From Coriobacteriaceae bacterium (GTDB lineage Bacteria > Actinomycetota > Coriobacteriia > Coriobacteriales > Coriobacteriaceae): DNA of 61,056 bases. The stretch lies in contig CABJEP010000016.1 of assembly GCA_902364645.1 (NCBI GenBank), forward strand, positions 1 to 61,056. Reading direction: 5' to 3'. Shown here in pieces: positions 54,351 through 61,056 of this stretch; position 1 is the first letter of the stretch, and each line of letters begins with the position of its first letter. Below the pieces are notes generated by a model that did not search any database, was not told where the DNA came from, and saw nothing but the letters and a program-made list of their open reading frames with translations. Position numbers and translations under genes: made by a program.

Positions 54351-56027
54351 TTACGAGAGCGACGTTCTCAGCAACTCGTTGAAGAGCTTCGGGTTGCCCT
54401 TGCCGCGGCTTGCCTTCATGCACTGACCCACCAAAAAGCCGATGACCTTCTGGTTGCCGTCACGATACTGCTGTGCCTGCTCGGCACAGTTTGCCAACAC
54501 CTCGTCCACGATCGGCTGCAACGCGCCGGCATCGCTCACCTGACGCATACCGCGCTCGTCGACAATCTTGTTGGGGTCGTCGCCGGTCTGGGCCATGGCC
54601 TCAAAGACCTCGTGTGCCTGGTTGGAGCTGATGGCATCGGTCGCCAGCAGCTTGGCGAGGGCTGCCACCTGAGCCGGTGCAATACCGGACTCGGCCAGCG
54701 AGACGCCCGCACCCTTAAGGTAGGCGATCATCTCGTTGACCAGCAAGTTTGCAACCGTCTGGGCTTCCTTGCCAGCCATACCGGCAGCGGCCGCCTCAAA
54801 GAAATCGGCAAACTCCGGGTCGCCGGCGATCTGCTCGGCATCGGCCGCCTTAATGCCAAAGTCGGCCTCAAAGCGGGCGCGCTTGGCATCGGGCAGCTCG
54901 GGAATCTCACCACGGCAGCGGTCGATGAATTCGTCGTCCAGATCGAACGGCGCCAGGTCGGGATCGGGGAACAGGCGGTAGTCGTCAGCCGTCTCCTTGA
55001 CGCGCATGACCACGGTGCGCTTGCGGCTGGGCTCCCAGTGGCGGGTCTCCTGGTAGATGATGCCGCCCTCCTCGAGCACTTCGGCCTGGCGGCAGATCTC
55101 GTAGGCAAGGCCGTCGTGCAGGCTCTTAAACGAGTTGAGGTTCTTGAGCTCGGTCTTGGTACCCAGCTTGGTCTCGCCGCGGCGGCGCAGCGACACGTTG
55201 CCGTCGCAGCGCATGGAGCCCTTCTCCATGGAGCAATCCGAAATGCCCAGCGTCACAAAGATGCGACGGAGCTTTTCCATAAACAGGCGCGCTTCCTCGG
55301 GCGTGCGCAGATCGGGCTCGGTGACAAGCTCAATGAGCGGCGTGCCGCAGCGGTTGTAGTCGACGAGCGACTCGGCAGCGGCGGTAATGCGGCCCTCGGC
55401 ACCGCCCACGTGGACCATCTTGGCGGCGTCCTCCTCCATGTGGATGCGCAGGATGCGAATGGGCACCGTGTAAGAACCGTCCTCGCGGCGCTCGGGCATC
55501 TGCAGGTTGGACGCATCATAGCTGGCCAGATGACCGGCGCGCTGATTGCCCTCGCGCATGGTCGACGTCATGGACGTGGACAGGCCCTCGGCGTTGGCCG
55601 AGGCGCTCGCCAGGCTCTGGGCCTCGGCCTCGCCAAACGCGCAGTCGGGGCGCTCGGCGGCACCGCGACCGGTCACGTCCAGGTCCAGGTGACCGTACAT
55701 GGCAAAAGCGACCGGACCCTGCGTAGTCTGGAAGTTCTTGGCCATATCGGGATAGAAGTAGTGCTTGCGGTAGAACATCGAGTGGCGCTGAATCTCGCAG
55801 TTGGTGGCGAGGCCGGCCTTGACGATGCTCTCGATGGCGCGCTTGTTGGGCACCGGCAGGGCGCCGGGCAGGCCCAGGCACACCGGGCACACGTTGGCGT
55901 TGGGCTCGTCATCGTGGCTGAGCTTGCAGTTGCAGAACATCTTGGTATCGAGTGCGGTGAGCTCGGTATGGATCTCCAGGCCGATCACGGCCTCCCAATC
56001 CTGCAGGACCTCGGAAAGCTCCTTCAT
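54351..56027 (-). CDS. gatB: Asp-tRNA(Asn)/Glu-tRNA(Gln) amidotransferase subunit B
   Basis: The 558-residue subunit phosphorylates the misacylated aminoacyl-tRNA and receives ammonia from GatA. Seen are WEAVIGLEIHTEL, the zinc-site cysteines CNCKL and CPVCLGLPG, FYPDMAKNFQTTQ, EKGSMRCDGNVS and the C-terminal GatB/YqeY helical domain. It is about 80 residues longer than the usual 475. A Ser/Ala/Met-rich insert of roughly 65 residues (about 121-188) interrupts the core just before RILRIHMEEDA. The gene overlaps gatA by one base in the order gatC-gatA-gatB. Confidence 0.95.
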   Translation of the reverse strand: MKELSEVLQDWEAVIGLEIHTELTALDTKMFCNCKLSHDDEPNANVCPVCLGLPGALPVPNKRAIESIVKAGLATNCEIQRHSMFYRKHYFYPDMAKNFQTTQGPVAFAMYGHLDLDVTGRGAAERPDCAFGEAEAQSLASASANAEGLSTSMTSTMREGNQRAGHLASYDASNLQMPERREDGSYTVPIRILRIHMEEDAAKMVHVGGAEGRITAAAESLVDYNRCGTPLIELVTEPDLRTPEEARLFMEKLRRIFVTLGISDCSMEKGSMRCDGNVSLRRRGETKLGTKTELKNLNSFKSLHDGLAYEICRQAEVLEEGGIIYQETRHWEPSRKRTVVMRVKETADDYRLFPDPDLAPFDLDDEFIDRCRGEIPELPDAKRARFEADFGIKAADAEQIAGDPEFADFFEAAAAGMAGKEAQTVANLLVNEMIAYLKGAGVSLAESGIAPAQVAALAKLLATDAISSNQAHEVFEAMAQTGDDPNKIVDERGMRQVSDAGALQPIVDEVLANCAEQAQQYRDGNQKVIGFLVGQCMKASRGKGNPKLFNELLRTSLS

Positions 56028-57541
56028 TACAGCTCGCCTCCCTTCCCGGCAAAATCGGGCGCGACAGAAAGCGCGGGCGCACCCGTGGCGGCATCGGCAA
56101 AGCCGCGCTCCAGGGCGCGGGCAAACGTGAGCAGCTGACGGTCCTTAAAGGCAGGCCCCACCAGCTGAGCAGATACGGGCAGTTTGCTGTCCTCGCCCAG
56201 GCCCAGCGGCACCGAGATACCACCGTTGCCGCAAATGTTGAGCGAGATGGTGTACAGGTCCGAAAGGTACATCTGTGTGGGGTCGCTGATCTCGCCAAAC
56301 TTAAAGGCCGTGCGCGGCGAGGCGGGCATGAGGATGGTATCCACCTTGGCATACGCGGCGTCGTAGTCCTGCGTGATGAGCGTGCGGGCCTTCTGCGCGG
56401 CGTAGTAATACTTGTCGTACACGCCCGAGCTCAGCAGGTAGGCGCCGAGCATCTGACGGCGCTTGGCCTCGGCGCCAAAGCCGTGGGCGCGCGAAAGCGA
56501 GCTCTGGTCGGACAGGTTGGCGCAGCCCTCCTCCTGATAGCCGTAGCGAATGCCGTCGAAGCGGGCCAAGTTGGAGAACGCCTCGGCCGGGCCGATGACG
56601 TAGTAGGCGGCGATGGCGGCGTCCAGGTGCGGCAGGTCGACCTCGACCAGCTCGGCGCCCTGGTTCTGCAGCTCCTGGGCGGCGCGCTGAACAGCGGCCT
56701 TGACCTCGGGCGTCAGGCCCTCAGCCTCCATAAACGCGGGGATGACGCCCACGCGTTTGCCCTCGATGCTGTCGTTGAGATGCTCGGTAAAGTCGACGGC
56801 GCAATCCTGGCTGGTGCAGTCGTACGGATCGTGGCCCGCGCCGGTAAGCGCGTTCATAGCCAGCGCGACGTCCTCGACCGTGCGGCCAAAGGGGCCCACC
56901 TGGTCGAGCGACGAGCCAAAGGCAACCACGCCGTAACGGCTCACTGCGCCATACGTGGGCTTAAAGCCCACCACGCCGCACAGCGACGCCGGCTGGCGAA
57001 TGGAGCCACCGGTGTCCGAGCCCAGCGAGAGCGCGACCTCGCCCGCGGCGACGGCTGCAGCGGAGCCGCCCGAAGAGCCGCCGGGCACGCGCTCGGTATC
57101 CCAGGGGTTGTTGGTGCGGTGGAACGCCGAGCTCTCGGTGGAGCTGCCAAAGGCAAACTCGTCCATGTTGGCCTTACCCATGGGCAGGCAGCCGGCGTCG
57201 AGCATGCGCTGGACGCAGGTGGCGGTGTAGACGCTCTGGTAGTTCTCGAGCATGCGGGAAGCGCAGGTGGTGCGCGTGCCCACGAGGTTCATGTTGTCCT
57301 TGATGGCCAGCGGCACGCCCGCGAGCGGGGGCAGCGGCTTGCCTGCGGCACGGTCGGCATCCACGCGCGCGGCGGCCTCGAGCGCAAGCTCGGGCGACAC
57401 CTGCAGGAATGCCTGGACCCCGCCCTCGCGCGCCTCAATGGCGGCGAGAGAGGCCTGGGCCACCTCGGTAGCGGTAAAGTCGCCGGCGGCAACGCCCGCG
57501 GCGATCTGGGCGGCGGTAAGGGAATCGAAGCTCTGCGCCAT
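56027..57541 (-). CDS. gatA: aminoacyl-tRNA amidotransferase subunit A (amidase)
   Basis: The 504-residue amidase releases ammonia from glutamine for GatB. The Ser-cisSer-Lys triad is visible: K81 (AIKDN), the loop PGGSSGGSAAAVAAG with S156, and S180 in GSDTGGSIRQPA. It overlaps the gatC stop by one base (TAATG) and the gatB start by one base, so the three subunits are translationally coupled. Confidence 0.97.
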   Translation of the reverse strand: MAQSFDSLTAAQIAAGVAAGDFTATEVAQASLAAIEAREGGVQAFLQVSPELALEAAARVDADRAAGKPLPPLAGVPLAIKDNMNLVGTRTTCASRMLENYQSVYTATCVQRMLDAGCLPMGKANMDEFAFGSSTESSAFHRTNNPWDTERVPGGSSGGSAAAVAAGEVALSLGSDTGGSIRQPASLCGVVGFKPTYGAVSRYGVVAFGSSLDQVGPFGRTVEDVALAMNALTGAGHDPYDCTSQDCAVDFTEHLNDSIEGKRVGVIPAFMEAEGLTPEVKAAVQRAAQELQNQGAELVEVDLPHLDAAIAAYYVIGPAEAFSNLARFDGIRYGYQEEGCANLSDQSSLSRAHGFGAEAKRRQMLGAYLLSSGVYDKYYYAAQKARTLITQDYDAAYAKVDTILMPASPRTAFKFGEISDPTQMYLSDLYTISLNICGNGGISVPLGLGEDSKLPVSAQLVGPAFKDRQLLTFARALERGFADAATGAPALSVAPDFAGKGGEL

Positions 57542-57852
57542 TACTCGCTCTCCCCCTCTCCCAAAATGGACGGCACGCGGAAGTAGCGGTCGCGCGCGCT
57601 GCCGGCGTTTTCGAGCGCAACGTCGAGCGGCAGGTCGCGCTCGGGCTCGCGCAGGTCGTCGCCCATCACGTTGGACAGGCTTCCGATGGGATGGAACGTG
57701 GGCTCCACGTCGGGCAAGTCATATTGCAGGACGGGCTCGAGCATCTGGACGGCGTCGTTCATGTAGGACGTCATCTGGGTGAGCTCGTCATCGGTCAGTG
57801 CGATCTTTGCGTACTCGGCGATGCCGCGCACGTCTTTCTCGCTGAGTGCCAT
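57541..57852 (-). CDS. gatC: aminoacyl-tRNA amidotransferase subunit C
   Basis: The 103-residue helper subunit wraps GatA and GatB. It has VRGIAEYAKIALTDDEL and the C-terminal RDRYFRVPSIL typical of GatC. The start at 57852 follows GGGAGC; an ATG six codons earlier has no SD. It is first in the gatCAB operon. Confidence 0.95.
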   Translation of the reverse strand: MALSEKDVRGIAEYAKIALTDDELTQMTSYMNDAVQMLEPVLQYDLPDVEPTFHPIGSLSNVMGDDLREPERDLPLDVALENAGSARDRYFRVPSILGEGESE

Positions 57853-58038
57853 AGGCGCTCCCTTCCGCATAACAGTTAAACCGCTCTAGTATACAAGGCA
57901 ACGCCGGCTTGGAGCAGGCGCTTTACCCAAATGCAGCGAAAACGTAACGAGGACGGCGGACTGGCAGGCGGCGGGCTGGCGGTTCTGCAGCGAAACCGCA
58001 CCGTCCATAGCGAAAACCGTCTCGCCCACAACGAAAAG

Positions 58039-58095
58039 CATCACAACATTCGATGTTTTTCGTCAAAATCGCGATTTTCATCGAATGTTGTGATG
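58039..58095. repeat. 17-bp perfect inverted repeat with inner palindrome
   Basis: CATCACAACATTCGATG (58039-58055) and its complement (58079-58095) enclose AAAATCGCGATTTT, itself a perfect palindrome. It lies between gatC and the sortase gene; no T-run follows. It is a cruciform-forming repeat of unknown role. Confidence 0.7.
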
Positions 58096-58109
58096 GTTTG
58101 GAAGTCCCG

Positions 58110-58144
58110 ACCACCACAAAGGTGCCTGTCCCCATTGTGGTGGT
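58110..58144. repeat. palindrome with the AAGGTGCCTGTCCCC core
   Basis: ACCACCACAA pairs perfectly with TTGTGGTGGT around the exact complement of the core found at 25273-25309. It ends 14 bp before the sortase stop codon. Confidence 0.7.
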
Positions 58145-58157
58145 TCTGAAGAATGTC

Positions 58158-59096
58158 TTATGCCGAGGCCTTGGCCTTGCGGCGCTTGCGGACCGCGTGA
58201 ATCACGATGTCCAGCAGCAACAGCACAATGGCCACGACCACAATGAGCACGGCAAACTCGCGCTTGCCCCAGTGGCGGCCGGCCAGCGACTTTTGCTTGT
58301 CGACGTCCTTCTTGTTGTACTTGGTGCGCACGCAATGCACCAGCAGGCGATGGTCGTTCACGCCGTAGGGTGTGCAGGTGACGAGCGTCACCTTGTCGGC
58401 GCCCGGCTCGATGGTCAGCGACTCCATCTCCTCGGGCAGCACGACCTCGGAGTCCACCATCTTATAGGCGAGCGTCTTGTTCATGGTGTGCAGCAGCACC
58501 AGGTCGCCCGGCTCCAACGAATGGATGTCGTCGAACATGCTCAGGTTGCGCATGCCCGAGTGCGCGGTGAGCACGCAATGCGTCGAGGTGCCGCCCACCG
58601 GCAGGCTCGTGCCCTCTAGGTGGCCGACGCCCGCCATAAGGACCTCCTCGCTCGTGCCGTGGTAGATAGGCATGCTCACGTCAATGGAGGGAATCTCGAC
58701 CCAGCTCATCATGGGGTCGCGGTCAAAGATGAGCTGCTGGGCGTAGGGCTCAATCTGGTCGGCGGGAAGCTCGGTGGCCTCGCCGGCAAGTTGCTCGTTA
58801 TAAGAGCGCGCCTGGAGCAAGATGCGCTCGCGCTCCTCCTCCGAGAGCGCATCCACGGTGCTAGACACGGTGCTGATCTGGTTGAACACGCCCGAGGCCT
58901 CGAGCCGGTCCAAGATCCACGGCCAGGTCATAAGGCCCACGCCAATAAGGATGATAACGATGGTGATGAGCCGGTCGGCCCAACGCGGCAGTCGCTTGCG
59001 ACGGCGCTTAGGCTTTGGTTGAGGTTTGGGCTGAGGGCTTGAGCCGCCGTTGTCCGCGGCGTTACTGCTCTTCATATGTTTGGCGCCCTGCACCAT
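58158..59096 (-). CDS. class C (pilus-type) sortase
   Basis: The 312-residue transpeptidase has an N-terminal membrane segment (about 43-60), the catalytic H179 (LTAHSGM), C241 (LVTCTPYG) and R250 (NDHRLLV), and a second membrane helix before a basic tail (about 285-305). The two-helix layout and TLVTCTPYGVN are typical for class C sortases that polymerise pilins. A proline/lysine-rich cytosolic head precedes the first helix. No pilin or LPXTG substrate gene is in the window, so the partner genes are elsewhere. Confidence 0.92.
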   Translation of the reverse strand: MVQGAKHMKSSNAADNGGSSPQPKPQPKPKRRRKRLPRWADRLITIVIILIGVGLMTWPWILDRLEASGVFNQISTVSSTVDALSEEERERILLQARSYNEQLAGEATELPADQIEPYAQQLIFDRDPMMSWVEIPSIDVSMPIYHGTSEEVLMAGVGHLEGTSLPVGGTSTHCVLTAHSGMRNLSMFDDIHSLEPGDLVLLHTMNKTLAYKMVDSEVVLPEEMESLTIEPGADKVTLVTCTPYGVNDHRLLVHCVRTKYNKKDVDKQKSLAGRHWGKREFAVLIVVVAIVLLLLDIVIHAVRKRRKAKASA

Positions 59097-59207
59097 CGCC
59101 GGTCACTCCTCTACAACTCAAGTTGTCTGAACAAATAATAGCCGATTAGCGAGCTCGTACGCCGGACAACGCAGCTAGACTGCACCGTCCGGGCCACGTA
59201 ACCCCAC

Positions 59208-59981
59208 TCAACCAATCAAGCCATATGTTGCTTTCATCGTCTCGAGCAACTGCACCATCGTTACGCCCGCAACCCCGATCTGTTTCAGATTGACGTCGCC
59301 TACCTCACAATCTTTGACAAACGCAAGCATATCGTCCTTCAGTTCTCCGCCCAGGTCGACACCTTCCGACTCGCCAAGCAGCTGAGCAAGCCTCAGCGCA
59401 TCGCGTTTATGCTTTTTTACCTTCCTCGAATCAACGTTCTCCCCCGCTTCCCTTCTAGCTTTTAGGTCGAGATACGCCTTCGCTTTGAATGGGACAATGT
59501 ATTCCGTACCCAGAACCGAAACGCCGCCTACGGTCCGAATTCCCTGAAGGAACAAGCTGTAGTAAGCATCGTCCAACAAAATTGCCGACAGACTGCTTAT
59601 GTTTTCATCAACGTGAATTGGCACCACATCAATCCCCTCACGACCCTTTAGAAAGTCGGGGCACTTCGCGAAGAGTTCGATCATATGGGGGTAACCCGGC
59701 CTCTTAGGCTCTGTAAACCGATAAAAACATGAGCCTTTACCTTCACCCCAGCCGCAGCGGTAGCCGCCATCACGCACCAAAGTCCATATGGCTTCCGCCG
59801 TCTGAGGCAACCGGTCATCGGCGACAATTACCACATCAAAATCGTGAGTCGCCCTGAACGAAAGCCCCGCCTCCGCGAGCAAAATGTCGCATGCCGTGCC
59901 GCCGATAAGGGCATACGATCCTGCAGCTTCTTGCATATGCTGCTGAAATTCTTGGAGACCTTCTACAGCGCTTCTTGCCAT
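59208..59981 (-). CDS. AbiEii-like nucleotidyltransferase toxin
   Basis: The 257-residue protein has a nucleotidyltransferase core: IGGTACDILLAEAGL (GG motif) and THDFDVVIV (acidic pair) as in AbiEii/AbiGii and related toxins. The C-terminal half is helical (DSRKVKKHKRDALRLAQLL). It overlaps the upstream gene by 19 bp, typical for the antitoxin-toxin order of type IV AbiE systems. It probably blocks tRNA or other targets by nucleotide transfer; this is family knowledge, not shown here. Confidence 0.75.
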   Translation of the reverse strand: MARSAVEGLQEFQQHMQEAAGSYALIGGTACDILLAEAGLSFRATHDFDVVIVADDRLPQTAEAIWTLVRDGGYRCGWGEGKGSCFYRFTEPKRPGYPHMIELFAKCPDFLKGREGIDVVPIHVDENISSLSAILLDDAYYSLFLQGIRTVGGVSVLGTEYIVPFKAKAYLDLKARREAGENVDSRKVKKHKRDALRLAQLLGESEGVDLGGELKDDMLAFVKDCEVGDVNLKQIGVAGVTMVQLLETMKATYGLIG

Positions 59982-60931
59982 GGATATTCCTTTCCAAACA
60001 TGCGATCGACTTCGAGCTGAATTCGCTCATCGTCGATTGCCGCCAAAGATAGCGCAAGCGAAATGTCGTCGACACGGGAGGAGCCGGCAAACACGGGCGC
60101 ATAGCGCCACACTTGGATTATCGCCGTTTCGTTATCCGGCAACTCCCCGTCTGCGACTTCGAGGTCGCTCAGTTGACGCCATGCACTTCTTAAGACGGCC
60201 TTTTGTTCCATGCCCGGCGCAGCGAGCATCGAACGCGCAGCGAGCGCCGTCTCCCCGGCGTCAACAAGATAGTCGATCTGCTGCGTCTTCCTTGCAAAAA
60301 AGACATTCGAGACAGGCGAGGAGAGCTCTGCCATGTGCTCGCTGAGCAGAAGATCAACGGCAGCAGGGAACACGAAGACACGTCGCTCGCGACGCTCGCG
60401 TCTCGCGAGCCCCCTGTCAACAAGCTCGGTTATGGCCTCACTCGCGCGGCTTGCCGAGATCCCAAGCGCACGACAAAGGTCATAGGGACGATATGGCTCC
60501 TGGGCTGCTCCCCAGATTGCGGCAGCCTGCGCGTTGGGTGACATCTTGGTCGCGTGATTGCGAAACCGGACACTGCCCCTCTCCGTACAGGCCGTGCCCA
60601 TAAATGGAAGAAAAGCCTGTCTGCCGGGGCAAACAAACGGAATCCCTTGTGCGACCAATGCTTTGCGCTGACGTGCATCGGCATCAGGAAACGAAACGAC
60701 AACAGGAGTCTCCGCACGCAAGGCTAGCTGACTATAGACCCTCTTAGCCTCGGGAAGCCCGACGCCAGTAGGCAAACTTGCAAGCAAAAACGAAAAACCG
60801 TTTGCGTCAACAGCGCGGACCTCAATCGCCCGCAGATACAGCGGCAAGCGTGCGGATCCAGGCCAAGTTCTGGCCTTGGCGGAGAGGCCTAGTGCTTCTT
60901 GTAAGTAGATTAGCGCTTCGTTCATTTCCAT
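59963..60931 (-). CDS. winged-helix partner of the AbiEii-like toxin
   Basis: The 322-residue protein holds a winged-helix region (LCRALGISASRASEAITELV, then RGLARRERRERRVFVFP) in the middle and no nuclease or transferase motif. Position and overlap suggest the antitoxin/repressor of the pair, but it does not look like classical AbiEi. The start is uncertain: 60931 or 60925 are preferred because a TATAAT at 60967-60962 (minus strand) would place transcription start after the ATG at 60970. Two inverted repeats upstream support autoregulation. Confidence 0.65.
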   Translation of the reverse strand: MEMNEALIYLQEALGLSAKARTWPGSARLPLYLRAIEVRAVDANGFSFLLASLPTGVGLPEAKRVYSQLALRAETPVVVSFPDADARQRKALVAQGIPFVCPGRQAFLPFMGTACTERGSVRFRNHATKMSPNAQAAAIWGAAQEPYRPYDLCRALGISASRASEAITELVDRGLARRERRERRVFVFPAAVDLLLSEHMAELSSPVSNVFFARKTQQIDYLVDAGETALAARSMLAAPGMEQKAVLRSAWRQLSDLEVADGELPDNETAIIQVWRYAPVFAGSSRVDDISLALSLAAIDDERIQLEVDRMFGKEYPWQEAL

Positions 60932-60943
60932 TATTTTCGTTCG

Positions 60944-60995
60944 ATTCCAGTTTATATTGGAATTATACATAATTTTCGGAATTAACGAGATTCCG
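60944..60995 (-). promoter_or_regulatory. promoter and two inverted repeats of the AbiE-like pair
   Basis: On the minus strand TATAAT (60967-60962) lies between ATTCCA/TGGAAT (60944-60963, 8-bp spacer) and CGGAAT/ATTCCG (60977-60995, 7-bp spacer). Both repeats share the GGAAT half-site, fitting binding of a dimeric repressor on each side of the -10. Bases 60996-61056 hold nothing recognisable. Confidence 0.55.
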
Positions 60996-61056
60996 TTCGC
61001 GCCTAAGCCGGTTGATTTCCGATCTCAGCCGAACACATTGAGCAAATAGGCCATTC

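Noticed and set aside
60932..60970. ATG at 60970 as start of the AbiE-like partner
   Set aside because: The best -10 element (TATAAT, 60967-60962) overlaps this region, so the codon would lie upstream of the transcript start; it also has no SD.

Overview
The window is high-GC actinobacterial DNA that fits a gut member of the Coriobacteriia, most likely Collinsella or a close relative. Support comes from the gene content (type III glutamine synthetase GlnN, duplicated GldA-like dehydrogenases, GatCAB, a B12-dependent MetH with a separate reactivation protein, Coriobacteriia-style tetratricopeptide-like proteins) and from the codon use. This assignment is inference; no 16S rRNA gene is present.

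Region 1 (1-10214) looks like a genomic island lying against the 3' end of guaA. Its left edge is low-GC DNA that carries, on the minus strand, a promoter and attenuator leader of the kind found before ribosomal-protection tetracycline-resistance genes, but the resistance gene itself is missing. That DNA joins the remaining 3' part of a type III methyltransferase gene. An apparently intact type III restriction subunit (Res) follows, then a DUF4238 protein, a small unknown ORF and a DUF262/DUF1524 (GmrSD-like) protein. The right end holds a mobility module: a MobC-like protein, a tyrosine integrase, an excisionase-like protein and a divergent XRE repressor with repeated GTAC operators. A cluster of GGGAGTA motifs runs from this module to the last codons of guaA.

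Region 2 (10215-25300) is core chromosome: guaA, ansA, an XRE gene divergent from an unknown gene over a perfect 24-bp palindrome, a DUF1648 membrane protein, ychF, a polyferredoxin, two GldA-like dehydrogenases plus an iron alcohol dehydrogenase, two repeat-like cytosolic proteins, and a natural MurT-GatD fusion for lipid II amidation.

Region 3 (25300-44800) holds tRNA-Glu, an inverted-repeat MITE-like element, glnN, the metF / MetH-activation / metH cluster, a UPF0210 gene, a methyltransferase, yhbY, a giant P-loop/BTAD regulator, the amino-sugar and envelope genes nagB, PTS IIA and glmM, then rplM-rpsI and a patatin-like lipase. Region 4 (44800-61056) holds ssrA (tmRNA), a PIN/RelB-type toxin-antitoxin pair, a P1B-type metal ATPase with its DUF6110 partner, an AraC regulator divergent from two half-size ABC exporter-fold transporters (YbtPQ-like), gatCAB, a class C sortase and an AbiE-like pair.

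The most unusual signals lie outside genes. Two long nested palindromes (34123-34256 and 54208-54344) share several exactly conserved words while their paired arms differ in a compensating way, so they look like two members of a structured mobile or RNA element family. Other signals are a 235-bp inverted-repeat element, a dispersed palindrome family with the core GGGGACAGGCACCTT, inverted T-arm copies beside tRNA-Glu and ssrA, and a palindromic operator shared by the metal ATPase and ABC/AraC loci.
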